A DNA stretch of 64,000 nucleotides from Zygnema cylindricum (taxonomy: Eukaryota > Streptophyta > Zygnematophyceae > Zygnematales > Zygnemataceae): NCBI GenBank assembly GCA_037447655.1, contig JBBHKE010002485.1:1-64000 (forward strand). The letters run 5' to 3'. The number at the start of each line of letters is the position of its first letter. Position 1 is the stretch's first letter. A program made the position numbers and the translations under genes. Below are positions 47,001 to 58,860 of the stretch, one piece after another. A model generated the notes under the pieces. That model saw nothing but the letters and a program-made list of their open reading frames with translations. It searched no databases and was not told the origin of the DNA.

Positions 47001-48037
47001 TGGGAGAGGTTGAGGTTGAGTAGAAGTCGTAGGCTGGGAAGCAACACCAGAAATAGTAGGCCACTGGCTCTGCAATAAGCGAAACAATAAGCCTCAGAAA
47101 ACACCTCCAAGTATACAGGGCTCTGCTCAATATATTAGAACTGATAGAGTAGCATTGATAAATATTGATGTCCAGGACTCACACTATTATTGTTAATAAC
47201 ACTAATTCGGTGCCACTTTTTTCTGCCTCTTGAACTTAAAATAGAGTTTATGATACAAATTGCTTTTTTCTTAACACTAATTTTGTAAACAGTTAACAAT
47301 AGTCCACGTTGCTTAAACCTAAATGAGAATTAATAACAATGAAATAAACCCCGCGCTATATATTTCTTAACGCTTAATAGCGAAGCCTATCCCACGAGAA
47401 GAAATAAATTTGTTCTCCCGGAAAAGTGCAGCTGTATATTCAAAAGCATGCAGGATTGGGTGTCATGTCCAGTCATTCATATGATAGACCCTTGCTCCTA
47501 ACAATCAGGAAGAGTACAATTTGCTTACAGAACGGTTGACTTAAGAACCAGTCATAAAAAAGTATGCTTTACAGAACCAAAGTTTTGCTCAAGTTTTGTC
47601 CACATAATTTTCTTTCCATTCACAAAACCACTAAGCTGCTCATCAAGAGAAAAGAAGGAAAAGACGATTCTGTTGCTCTTTAAACAGTCATAAATGTGCA
47701 CTTGAAGTGAATATCCAAATACTTCAACATCTCATGCTGTTGCTATGTTCCCTTAAAAGTATAAATCCAACAACAGTAATCATTATAAATCATTATAAAT
47801 TATTATAAAGGAAACCGGACTTGCCTGGTCTGAGGGGCCAATCCATTGAGAATTTCCCACGCTTGTTCCCACAGTCTGTTGTTGGCTCCCTTGATTTATG
47901 GCAATGCCTTGGTCTCCTCCTGTCCCTTGTGACACGATATTTGCATATGATCTTGTCCCAAAATACTGCTGTGGTTGATGCAGTTGACGTTGCTGGTGAT
48001 GCTGTTGTTGATGTTGTTGTTGATCTTGCTTTTGTTT

Positions 48038-48073
<36 letters not shown>

Positions 48074-48098
48074 CTGTTGATGATGTTGTTGATGATGA

Positions 48099-48131
<33 letters not shown>

Positions 48132-48419
48132 GGTGGTGGTGGTGGTGGTGGTTGATAGTTTTGTAAATGTTGAGTTTGTTGTTGATGTTGTTGCTCTTGT
48201 TGTGGTTGATGTTGATGTTGATGTTGATGTTGTTGTTGTTGTTGATAGTTTTGTACATGTTGAGTCTGTTGTTGATGGCTTTGTAGATGTTGATTTTGCT
48301 GTTCATGTTGGTTTTGTTGCCGCTGATGTTGTTGTTGATGGTGATTTTGCTGATATTGGTATTGATTTTGTTGTTGATTTTGTTGATTTTGTTGTTGTTC
48401 ATGCTCATGTTGTTGTCCA

Positions 48420-48456
<37 letters not shown>

Positions 48457-51400
48457 GATCAGGTATTCCCTGTTGTGACGGTTGTGACTCTCCAGAACCA
48501 GTACTAGGCAACTCATACAGAGCCTGAGATGAACTTTGATTCGTATTTGTACCACCTCCAGTCCCATATGGGGCCCAGGTTTGGACCTGCGTCTGATACT
48601 GACCATAATCCTGACCATTTGAACCTTGACTCTGTGTCGTACCACTATAATTGTTACTATAATTGTTATATCCATTATACTCTTGGTTGGAATAATACCT
48701 CTGACCACCCCATGAACCATCGTAACTTTGAGAAGCTTGTTGATATCCATAGTTTGTTTGAGAACCATAAGTACTGGTATCCTGGGCATAACCAGAATAA
48801 TAAGTGGGAGGAGGAGTAGGAGCTTGAAGAGGAGCAGGAGCTGGAGGAGGAGGAGGAGGAGGAGGAACCGGAGTGTAAGCATTATTAGGGGCTTGAGAAT
48901 AAGGGTAAGCCTGATATGAATGAGAGCTGTACACATTTGAGTTATAATTATAAGGGTCTGGGATAGATTGTTGTTGATAAGCTGTATAATCATTTTCTCG
49001 AGGAGGAGGAAGAGTAGCTGATGTTACTCCTGGTGGAGTGCCAGGTGGAGGGGTAGAGGGAGCGTCCAAAATTCCCACTCCACCGACCTGAGGTTGCACA
49101 GTATGTTGCCACGTGGCAACAAGGGAAGGGTCGGAGTGTAGTTCATGTCCTGGAGGAAGAGGAGGGGGAGGAGGAAGAGGAGCGGAAAACCCAGACTGGG
49201 TAGAAGGGCAAGGTTCAGGTTCAGGAGGAGGGGGTTCAGAAGGTAAAGGAGGGGGAGGCTCCTCTGGTAACTGCAAGAAAAAGGCAACAGAACTAATCAT
49301 CCGTAAGCTTTAAGGCAACACTATCAAATACATATTATGAGCAATAAGAAGCGCATTCAAAACTTGGGGAGATAAGAGTCAAAGAAACAATTATTTTGCA
49401 TGTGACCATATAATCATTTTCGAGAAAATGAAGAATACCCTAGTAGTAATCAGCTTAACTGATTAAAATTAAATGAATGAAATAAATTTTGAACACTAAC
49501 GCTGATGAACACTCATCTTTCCAGAAAAAGAGAGGCAATAATGTGTCCTCAATGACAGCTTAACGCTTTCAAGGACAATGAATTAGACTAATCCAGAGGC
49601 CACAGTGTCTTTGCACTAAAAGAAAATACAAAGGTTACTGTCGACCAGGTTGACCCATTTAAATCTTTTTAACACGAGTCGGTAATTAAATTACTAAAGT
49701 GCAAGCAGACTACTCAAATTTTTCCAGTGATTGAGAAAATTTGTAACCATTTATGTTTGCCAGCTGTAAGTGAAACAACTCTGATGACTAAACTCTTGCA
49801 CGAACTGTGTACTTTGTATAACCAGTGAATCTTTAAAATTGAAGTTAACAGGTTAACTGAAAATACAATTACTAGTGTGCATGTTGACCATTTGAACTGA
49901 TCTGCTACGATCAAAGCTTGACGTTTCTTTAACTCTTTTGAAAATGGAATCTGCATAATACAAACCTCACAGCTCACTGCATAGATTAACTATTATCAAG
50001 AAATTGGATATAACAGCAAATCCATATTCCAAAAAAAAAAAAAAAAACTCCAGCTTATCCAACAGAAGAACAAATAATGGGCATTCTATCTATCAGTACG
50101 GTCCCGGTGAAAACTGAACTAAGTGTTTGAACAAGAACCCAGTAAATGATAGAAACTTGAAGTGTAAGGTAAATGCTAACCATTCAAGCCTTCCAGTGAA
50201 TTGCAGGAACATAGTTCAGAGTAACCGCTTATAGCAAAAAGAGAACACCAAGAAAGTAACGAAAAGAATCCCAAAAATAGAAGTGGTTATGCATCTCAAT
50301 TTATCAAACCGGCAAAAACAAGTTCTATCATTCTTCTAAGAATTTCATCTGAGGAAAAAGATGGGTAAAACATGAGGAAAAAATATATTTTTTCAAACAA
50401 AGAAAACCTGCTTTGCAAAAAAGGACAAAAAAAGAAAATGTCACCATGTGTACCTTTTCTCTCAAGCGTACTAGCATAATTCATTTTCTTTTAATTACTG
50501 TACAGCAATTTACATCCCCGTTTACCCTGAAATCCTCTATTCTCCCACTGAACCCCAGCCTCAAAAGTAAAAGCCTGGTAGAATAATGCTTATTGATTTT
50601 GTATTTTATAGCATTGTTTCGACTGCTATGATCCACAAATTTTTTTTTATAAAAAATACCTACAACAATTTCTTACCAGTTTTTTTAACTTTTTATTAGA
50701 AGGGTAACATATTTTGGCATTCTTCAACATTGTTTGAAAAAAATAATGATGATTTTGAGACTCTTGACAAAAGGCATCAGAAAATATTATAACCTCTAAT
50801 GGTTCCAACCAATGTTTCCAGTCCACGTTTCTAAATTTAGTGATATGCATGTATTGCGGTATTTTCCTTCTTCATCTTGTATGAAAAAAAATGGGTACAT
50901 ACTAACACTAATAATAGTGATCTGTAACTCAAAATTGATGAAATCAACATTTCCAAAACTTTTAGAAAAGAATCTCCAAACTGAAAATCCTTTTTTAAAA
51001 TACCCAAATAACAAACAAAATTAACATTAAATAAGATTTTATCTATGAAGTTGTTCGATAAATATCATGAGAAAAGTTTAAAGCATAGAAAATTATGAGC
51101 TGTTATGTAGAATGGCTAAAAACAAGGGCAATTCAATCTGGTTTGAGGTTCATTACAGTATACAGCATATACTTTCTGTGCATAAGATATATACAGATAT
51201 AAGTCGCACTAAAAGTGGATTTGGGTACTGTACACCGTACATCGCTATCAAAGTTTGTGAATTACAAGCATTAAAGCGGATTTGGTACTAACTACACTAA
51301 AATATGTTTTGCCACATGGTTCATTCTGGGCCACTTAACAAAAGAGTGTTGTTATCCCTAACTTATGATTTTGGGTAAAAGAAAACCTGCACTTTAACAA

Positions 51401-51864
51401 GTGTTATTATCTCTGAAGCAATGGGCAGTCAGGTGTTCGGTAAATGACAAATTAAAAGCTGAGTTTTTCTAATCGTACAAAAATTCAACATTGTTTGTTC
51501 AGCTTTGATGAGCAAAAATAATAACAATGATGATAAACCGTGAGTAGTTATTCATTATAATGGGTGTTATTATAAAATAGCAAGGTAAAGAGACGAGAAG
51601 GTATCTTACCTGAGCAAATCCATACCAATTCCCCTGGGCGTACTCCCCCTGAGGCGTAAGCTGTTGACTTTGACCAGTCTCTACAGGATGGTAGGAACTG
51701 TTTTGAGAAGCATTTTGACTATTTTGACTAATTTGACTAATTTGACTATCTGGAGTCCACGAAACTTGAGAGACTTGAGACCAATCATGATAAGGATATG
51801 TGTATCCTGAGTAGCTAGTCTGTTCATGGTTTTGATGATTTTGATGATTTTCAGAAGAATCCAT
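38088..51864 (-). CDS. SAC3A: SAC3 family protein A (LENG8-type SAC3/GANP/PCI protein)
   Basis: Thirteen exons: 51864-51610, 49270-47825, 47069-46713, 46050-45949, 43439-43333, 42854-42719 (end uncertain), 42313-41654 (start uncertain), 41509-41369, 41036-40977, 40519-40389, 40060-39927, 39555-39236, 38207-38088; about 1,322 residues. The N-terminal half is disordered: Pro-rich (exon 2 start), Tyr/Gln/Asn-rich, then Gln/His-rich (about residues 355-515). [15 protein letters not shown] (exon 4) and RWEPLPEE (exon 6) are family blocks. From about residue 990 the SAC3/PCI part follows: [104 protein letters not shown] and [20 protein letters not shown]. Relatives act in mRNA export/TREX-2-like complexes in the nucleus. 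Intron 2 has a GC donor (CAG|GCAAGT). Confidence 0.93.
38218..38276. repeat. 17-bp repeat next to the SAC3A exon 13 acceptor
   Basis: AAACCATAAAAAACCCC occurs twice, followed by diverged CCCAAAACCC copies, immediately upstream (minus strand) of the acceptor at 38208. On the coding strand it is a T/G-rich run. Confidence 0.75.
38365..38558. mobile_element. Diverged family A MITE in SAC3A intron 12
   Basis: TATTAGCATTGATGTTTTCC, CAAATCGGAGGGTAAGAG, AATCTTGCCTTTTCGTCGCA and GTGTGTACAGAGAAGG follow the order of the family A core. It ends in GATAATAGCAATACGGTGTG. Terminal repeats are eroded. Confidence 0.6.
38560..38855. repeat. 19-20-bp minisatellite in SAC3A intron 12
   Basis: About 15 copies of GGGAAAAGTCAGGAATAGA with A/T and G/A variants. 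The array starts directly after the end of the neighbouring MITE remnant. Confidence 0.9.
40066..40135. repeat. GGGAGA-type array at the SAC3A exon 11 acceptor
   Basis: Purine-rich on the plus strand. On the coding strand it is a CTCTCCCTCTCCCTTAG tract that serves as the polypyrimidine region of the acceptor at 40061. Confidence 0.75.
46430..46705. repeat. Tandem repeat of roughly 60-100 bp beside the SAC3A exon 3 donor
   Basis: Three diverged copies share TTGCAAGAAGTTACTAG, TCTGCA and GAAGTA(C/T) landmarks on the minus strand. The first begins in the bases after the exon 3 donor at 46712. Confidence 0.65.
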
Positions 51865-52659
51865 TTTTCAAAAAAGAAATCATCCAGAAGATCTTTTCAG
51901 ACAAGCGATTCTTCAGAAAAAAAAAACTTAAAAGACCTTCACAAAATCAATTTCGTCATAACATCCATATTAAAAACTGTTTGCTCCTCCAAGATAAGTC
52001 ATGAGACATAACAGAAACTTGTCGCAAACGGGAATTTAATTGAATAGTTTGACAAATAAATTTGGCTCAAAACATTATTTTGGAGAGACCTCGAGATTTT
52101 TTTTTTTTTTGAAAGAAAAGAAGATGCTATCTTTTTTCAATCATACTCATTATCTTTACTATTTAACTATCCAGAAAAATGGTAAAACCTAAATTTGGCA
52201 GTTGGCGTTTCTTAGGGTTTAAAAAAAAAACCAATCAGCTCCATACTCGCCCAAGCCAAAAAGAGAAGAAAAAACGTTAAAACTTAAGGCAGAAGTCAAA
52301 AATAGAAATGTTTTGCAATAATAGCTAAAAAAAACATGTCATAATCCTGTTTCCGACTCAAAAAACAGATAAACATGGATACAAGAAAATGAGAAAACAA
52401 AAATTTAAAAGCAAAGATGTCTACAAAAGTTGACTAGAAGATGACTTTTTTTGATGCAACAGATACGTTCAGCCATCAGCCAAACTGCTTCAACCGTACA
52501 TAATCCGTACTACTCATCCGTACCATACAAATATCGATGCGGTGAGTCAGTCGGATCCATATGATAGTCTATGGGCGATATATCATGGCGGATACTATTA
52601 AACCATTGTACTTTTTCCACACTTTCTGGTGATTGGTTCAGGTGATTGATGTGACAATA
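51865..52659. other. 5' flank of the SAC3A-like gene
   Basis: AT-rich sequence upstream of the start codon at 51864. It should include leader and promoter. No upstream exon or element end was recognised. Confidence 0.4.
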
Positions 52660-53263
52660 CACCGTGTATCGCTATTGGTAGTGTTGGGTATCGAGGACCT
52701 TTTTCCGATATTCGATTTATATCGAATTTCAGGTACCCGATAATTGATATACCGCTTCAATATATCGAAAACCAAATCAACGCGATGTATCGCCGATATA
52801 TTGATAATATATCGTATCGGCAATATATCGAGGCATTTTTTTTTTTTTTTCAAAACCCCCCCACTAAGCGCGCACTGGGGGGGTGTTATCCGTACGGTTT
52901 CCGTACGAATTTTCATACTGTGACTGTACGGACACCCAGTTTTTGTGATATATATCGCGATAATTTATGTTGGACCCGATACGATATATCGAGGAATCTT
53001 CTCGATCGATATTCAATATATCTAATATCGAAATTATCGCGATATGAATTTACCCGATACCCAACACTAGCCTATTAGCGTTAATGTTTTTTCTGCAGCT
53101 TAAAACATTCTTTCTCCGTATACGCTTGTCGGATTTTGGATCTGACGGTTGCGATTGAAATTCAAGATTCTCACCTTCCCATGTAAAAATCGGAGGAGTG
53201 TGTACGGAGAAAATATGTTTTAAACGGCCAAAAAATGATTAACACTAATAGTGATACACGGTG
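52660..53263. mobile_element. Family A MITE copy 6, split by a nested family C element
   Basis: The left terminal repeat CACCGTGTATCGCTATT is at 52660. The family A sequence resumes at about 53071 (CTATTAGCGTTAATGTTTTT) and runs through ATTCTTTCTCCGTATACGCT to the right end AATAGTGATACACGGTG (53263). The insert is 52679-53069. Confidence 0.82.
52679..53069. mobile_element. Family C hAT-like MITE, 391 bp, nested in a family A MITE
   Basis: TAGTGTTGGGTATCGAGG and CCCGATACCCAACACTA are its inverted ends. The interior is built of ATATCG/TATCGCGATA palindromes. Flanks GCTATTGG and CCTATTAG resemble each other, as expected of an aged 8-bp duplication. Confidence 0.8.
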
Positions 53264-53769
53264 AAGCCTCCATGCTACAGTACTGCAATGTCACACAGCG
53301 AATGTTTACCGTAGGCGTTACCGAAACCACGGCTACGCTGTGGAACATTCTCAGTTCCGAGCCTTAAGGTGGTCTCCGGTATCGGTCCCGTTGAGAGAAT
53401 CGATCCATATCTCAGTTTAGAAAAGTGTTAGCTCCAGTTCAGTTCACAAATATACGATTGACGTGATTGAAAAAGTCGACCCCCAATGATGTTAAGAATT
53501 TCATGCGACCAGTAAATGGTGGTCAATAAGGGTTTTTGGCTTTTTGCCCACGGTGCCTAATTGAGGGGTATTTTCTGTCGTTATCCTTAAAAATTGAATG
53601 CTGCACCGAGAAAATATATCGCCGTACGAAAAAAGTGTAGGACTGGAGTCGATTGTACACCATCATGAAACTTATTAGGTACGTAACACCGGGAATCGCT
53701 ATTACTGTACTGAAAAGTATTTTAAATTCTATTTTGTGTTAAAACTTAAATGGCCTAACGGCAACAAAA
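53264..53769. other. Intergenic DNA, family A-like remnant only
   Basis: GTAACACCGGGAATCGCTAT at about 53683 is an eroded A/B terminal repeat. Nothing else is recognised. Confidence 0.35.
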
Positions 53770-54397
53770 CATTTGCGTGGTTCACACTTGAAAAATGGGA
53801 AAACGGTATGGTATGAAAACGGTACTTTTTTTTGTCCGCCGTGAACTGGCACGTGACGCTAGCCTACGTCAACTAGCGTGTCGTGATAGGAGCCACTTGC
53901 CCGTACGAAAAAGGAAACGCCTTGCGGACATGATATGTACGAATCCTTCCAAACCAAAATGTACTGCCACGCAAGCGTTTCTACAGACCGAAAATAACCG
54001 CGAAGGAACTTTTTTTTCCATCGGTGTTTTTTTTTTTTTTTACATTACTTGTTCTCTTATGTGATTGGTCCCCTAGTTTGTTCATAAGTTTGCGACGGAA
54101 TGAATTCTTGTACGGCTCACGTCCGTGCGCTTCGTTTTCGAAATTCTTCAAAAACGAAAAAGTGCATTCCGAACATGATGTCCGATGGCGGACGGCAGTT
54201 GCCGTTTGGAATACGCAGCTGTCAAGTTTTGACGCTTAAAAACTGCATCTTTTGTCCGCCGCTACGCTCCAAAACGGTCGAAACCAACCACCCCAACCGT
54301 CACCGCCGCGTTTTTTGTCATTTTATGAAATTTGGCGTACGGATCCCAAAATTTATGACATCGTTTTCTTATTTTTCCAAGTGTGAACCACGCAAAT
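53770..54397. mobile_element. Inverted-repeat element G, about 628 bp
   Basis: CATTTGCGTGGTTCACACTT at 53770 is inverted as AAGTGTGAACCACGCAAATG ending at 54397. AAAAAT/ATTTTT continue the match inward. Interior open frames are short and unrecognised. Superfamily not assigned. Confidence 0.75.
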
Positions 54398-54710
54398 GAA
54401 CACGATAGGTTCAGGAAAAGACTTTTCTCAAAAAGCGATTTTTACTTGCCGCAGATGTATACGTCAGCAATTACACAAATGTACAGAATGATGACCGCTA
54501 TTTTTGACCTTTGAAACGCGATCGGTATATCTGACGACCGGCCAACATCACGGTCGGCTCCCTTTCAGGTGAGTCAGCGAAACAGTGGAACTGCAACATA
54601 GAACCCGTAATCCAAGGCAAACCACGGCTTGCTACGACCCTCCGTACCATAGGTTTGTACTTTCATTGGCGGGGCCATAGCAAGGCGCACCTAATTCTGT
54701 GTGACAGCTA

Positions 54711-54920
54711 CTCCGTGTATCGCTATTAGTGTTAATGTTTTTTTTGCCGCTTAAAAGATCTTTTCTCCGTACACACTTGTCGGATTATGGAACTGACGGT
54801 TGCGATTGAAAGGTAAGATTCTCACCTTCCGGTTGGCAGTCCCCATCGGAAAATCGGACAAGTGTGTACAGAGAAAAGATGTTTTAAGTGGCGAAAAATA
54901 TATTAACCCTAACAGCGGTG
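54711..54920. mobile_element. TA-flanked MITE, family A copy 7, 210 bp
   Basis: TA-CTCCGTGTATCGCTATTAG on the left, AACCCTAACAGCGGTG-TA on the right. Core arms TCTCCGTACACACTTGTCGG and GGACAAGTGTGTACAGAGAA. Confidence 0.82.
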
Positions 54921-55502
54921 TACAGACCAATCACGAGCTGGAGTCCTCAGTCGAACTCTTTCGTTTCTGTTAGAATCCTGCTGCAGCTCAGTTGGCGCAG
55001 TACCCTAAAAAACCCTAAAAAAAACCCTAAAAAATCCTAAAAACCCTAAAAAACCCTATTTCTATGTCACAGTCGCTTTCAGGTATCCCAAACTGCGACA
55101 TAGAAACGAAAGGGTTCAGCGCAAAAGCTGCTAAGAAAACTTCGACGAGCAAAACAGTCCAGCGCGCCTTGTCGTGACCCGTCAACCAGATAATGCGACA
55201 AAATAGCTGGCTAGAGTGCCACAGTACATAGCCCGCGAGATTTGGAAAAGTCAAATGTTATCAAATCCTGTTGCCGTCTTTTCTTATCCAGCTTGTGCAG
55301 AAATCGTACAATGCGCTTTTTCAAGCGTGGCTGTTCAGCTACCACGTGTCGGAAACTACGAATCCACGTGTATCACACACTTTGCGGCGGTCTGTAAAAG
55401 CTTTTATTATTTCCTTAATTTTATCCCTTTTGTATCCTGATGGTTTTTCCATCGGAAACTTTGTTTGAGCCACTTGCTTTGAACACTTTAGTTTCTATGT
55501 AA
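54921..55502. other. Intergenic DNA with a telomere-like stretch
   Basis: 55002-55058 repeats ACCCTAAAAA/CCCTAAAAAA, resembling degenerate CCCTAAA. An imperfect inverted repeat flanks it (GAAAGGGTTCAGCGC region against CTTTCGTTTC). No gene is seen. Confidence 0.45.
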
Positions 55503-55530
55503 CTAGAAAATCAATGCCCGTTACACGGGC
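55503..55530 (-). mobile_element. Helitron-like 3' terminus (minus strand)
   Basis: Read on the minus strand: hairpin GCCCGT-GTA-ACGGGC (55530-55516), then nine bases, then CTAG followed by T. A GC-rich hairpin 9-12 bases before CTRR, inserted before T, is the standard Helitron 3' end. The element would extend rightwards on the plus strand. Its TC 5' end and any Rep/helicase gene were not found. Confidence 0.6.
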
Positions 55531-57790
55531 AAAGGTCGTGTTGTGTGTGTTTAAGGTGTTATAGAGTTTTTGTACTCTATATATTTGGGAACAACTACAG
55601 GTGGGTTTTTTTATGAACTATACAACTGTAAAATATATATGGGATTAACAACCATAGGGTGTTGATTTACAACACAAATATAGACAATTTTAAACTGAGG
55701 GAATGTCCCATGTAAGATGTCATTTTGTGCAAACAAACATGTTTTGAAGTTCATAATCATATTTAGTCTACTTCACAACAAGAATATTGTAGGTGAGATT
55801 AAATGGATTTATTGATGAGTGAGTGTCACCTTTGTAATAGCATTCAATGGTGTGTGGCTCTAGCAATTTCAACTCACTAACTATACTTAACTAACCATTC
55901 TCCGCCTATATCTATGTGTAACTGTCAGAAATCAAATGTTTTTTTTAACTACAGATCTCATGTTGGTGTGTTTTGTTACACAATATGTTTTGTTTCACAT
56001 AAGTCAATCAATGCTGGTTACAGGGACATGATTCGTGTCGTGATTTGTTATGCTTGTTATATGGGCATGTATCGTGTTGTTTTGTCACGCTTTGTTGAGC
56101 CTTACCAAAGTATTATACAAATATATGTTTATGTGTTCAATAAGCAATTGTACAACATGCATTATATGTAAAGAGTCTATTTGCAACTTTTATTGGAACA
56201 ACAACCATAGAGTCATGGTATAAGCATAAAAAACATACACACTTCCAAACAGCAAGAATATTCCGTTGAAGAAATAGTAGTGTTAAAACATAAGTGTGTC
56301 GAAGTATGTATACCTATGCAGCTTACTTTAAAACGTTAACAACCAATTAGGATTAAACATAATTTTTGATATCAACTTTTCATAGCTCTAACAATGTTAA
56401 CAGATAAGTTTCTTTCTAAAATTTTTTATTTCACTATTGTAAAAGAAATGTAAATTTTCACATTGTATTACCTTGTCCTGTTTATGGAAACACCTAAATA
56501 CACCATGGATTGCTATTAGTGTTAGACACACTGATTTAACGCTCTTTTGTTTTTCCTATCTCGCTTGTTTTTTCTCCCCCGTCCCTCTCTTTTGTTCTCT
56601 CTCCCCTCTCCCTCTCTCTCTCCCTCTTGGTCTTCTGTCTCTCCTATCTCCCTCTTTCTTGTAGTCCGTTCATGTATTGTTGGTTCACATATTGTTGGTT
56701 CATATATTTCCGGTGCATATATTGTCGGTTTATAAATTGTCGATCACATATTGTCGGTTCGTACTTTGGCAATTCATATCCTGTAGGTTCATATATTGTT
56801 GGTTTACATATTGTCGGTTTATATATTGTCTCTTCATATATTGTCGGTTCGCACATTTGCAGTTCATATCTTATAGGTTTATATATTGTTGGTTCACATC
56901 TTGTCGGTTCGTACATTGTCGGATCACATATTGTGAGTTCTTGTTCAGCTCGAATACCCGTCCTCACGTCTACACACTTTGCAACAACAACCATAGGGTG
57001 TTTGCGTTAGGGTCACATACGCATCATAAACTCTTTCAAACTGAAAAAGTCAAGTAATGTAAGCTACTTACATCTACACATCTTGTGTCGCTTTCATAAA
57101 TCAACCCCAATTCAAAACAGAAAAAAAGGAATGATATATTATTACTGTATATTTCACGACTTAGCGACGTACTTGCATGTAATGTGAACTATAGCTAAAC
57201 ATTGATTTTTTTTAATAAATCACCAACAATAATAATATATCTTTCTATTAATAATTGTTTCGTACGAACTACGATATTTCGTAATCTTTCATTTGATATG
57301 TATTTTTAGGCATCAATTGGGCCGGGATGGCACACACGTACCTTTTCATTTTTTGCTCTTGCGATGTATGTTGAGGTATCAATTTTGCACTGACGGCACA
57401 TGGGAACATGGGTCATGGTTGTAAGGGACATGCTGTTTTGGGTTGCGCGGACGTATAGACACCGCCGCGCGCGCACACAGATATCGCCTATTTAAGGTTT
57501 TCAACACGGCAACCAAAGGTCTATAATTTTTAATCGAGAAAACCGATTTTTAATTTTGTATTTTTTCTCTTGACACTAAAAATACACTCTTCATGGGAAC
57601 AAAACCATAGGGTGATTTGATCAGCTTACCCATATGAAATTGTACTTCCTCCTATGTTGGTTGACGCATGAACTGAACCGTAATGGCACACCCGTAGAAA
57701 TACTTGAGAGCTACAAATATCTAACCTTTTTGGTATTTTTTGGGTTTTGGGGTTTTAATAAAACATATTGACACAACATTACTACAATTT
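55531..57790. mobile_element. Presumed non-autonomous Helitron body
   Basis: AT-rich DNA with no supported gene. The word ACAACCATAG(G/A)GT recurs at 55651, 56206 and 56988, and as AAAACCATAGGGTG at 57602. A 15-bp repeat array occupies 56670-56945. The right boundary is unknown. Confidence 0.4.
56670..56945. repeat. 15-bp minisatellite (TTCATATATTGTCGG type)
   Basis: About 18 diverged units. Because the period is a multiple of three, two long plus-strand frames and a minus-strand frame stay open with pentapeptide rhythm (SYIVG, CWFTY). This is an artefact of the repeat and no gene is called. Confidence 0.85.
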
Positions 57791-57889
57791 TTGATGTTTT
57801 TAAAGCGTTCCTAAATAGTCTTCAACTAAATATGCACATGCACCATATGCGCCACTTTCTCTGACCGACCCTACTTTAGTACAGGTAAC

Positions 57890-58860
57890 GCGACTGCCAG
57901 CAGCGTAACATTTTGCCAACGTCGCCGGCAGCGTAATATTGTGCCAGCGTTGCCGGCAGCGTGACATTAGGCCACGCCGACAGCGTGACATTGTGCATGC
58001 GTCACCGGCAGCGTAACATTGTGCCACGTCGCCGGCTGCGTAATATTGTGCCAGCGTCGCCGGCAGCATGACATTGTGCCACGTCGTCGGCAGCATAACA
58101 TTGTGCCAACGTCGCCGGCAACGTGACATTGTGCTAGCGTTGCCGGCAGTGTAACATTGTGCCACGTCGCCAGCAACGTAATATTGTGCCAGCGTCGCCG
58201 GCAACGTGACATTGTGCACATTGACAGCAGTGTAATATTGTGGCAGCGTCGGCGATAACGTCGCATTGTGCACGTCGGCAGCAGCGTAATATTGTGCCAG
58301 CGTCGCCTGCAACGTGACATTGTGCACGTCGCCGGCAGCGTAATATTGTTCCAGCGTCGCCGGTAGCGTGACATTGTGCCACTTCGCCGGTAGCATAATA
58401 TTGTGCCATCGTCGTCGGCAGCGTGACATTGTGTCAACGTGGCCTGCAGCGTTACATTGTGCCACGTTGCCGGCAGCGTAATATTGTGCAAACATCGCCG
58501 GCAACGTGACATTATGCCAGCGTCACCAGCACCGTAACATTGTGCAAAATCGTCGTCGACAGCGTAATATTGTGCCAGCGTCGCCAGTAGCGTGACTGTG
58601 TGCACGTCGCCGGCAGCATAATATTGGGTCAGCGTCGCCAACAGCGTGACACTGTGCCACGTCGCCGGCAACATAATATTGTACCAGCGTCGCCAACAGC
58701 GTGACATTGTGCACGTCGCCGGCAATGTAATATTGTGCCAGCGTCCCCGGCAGCGTAATATTGTGCTAGCGTCACCGGCAGCGTGACATTGTGCCACGTT
58801 GCCGGCAGCGTAATATTCTGCAGCGTCGCTGGCAGCGTGATGTTGTGCCAGCGACAAGCT
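57890..58860. repeat. About 1-kb GC-rich minisatellite (CGTCGCCGGCAGCGTAATAT)
   Basis: Some 36 units of about 27 bp alternate between ...GGCAGCGTAATATTGTGCCAG and ...GGCAGCGTGACATTGTGCCA, giving a higher-order dimer of about 54 bp. The whole array is far more GC-rich than the DNA around it. Long minus-strand frames (57800-58504, 57967-58857) encode only repeat peptides such as NITLPAT and AQYYAAGDV. Confidence 0.92.

Noticed and set aside
47821-48507. 228-residue Val/Asp-rich plus-strand frame
   Set aside because: Antisense of the SAC3A Gln-repeat exon; the minus-strand frame is supported by splice sites and family blocks.
57800-58857. Long minus-strand frames of 234 and 296 residues
   Set aside because: They encode only repeat peptides of the GC-rich minisatellite in shifting frames, with no non-repeat domain.
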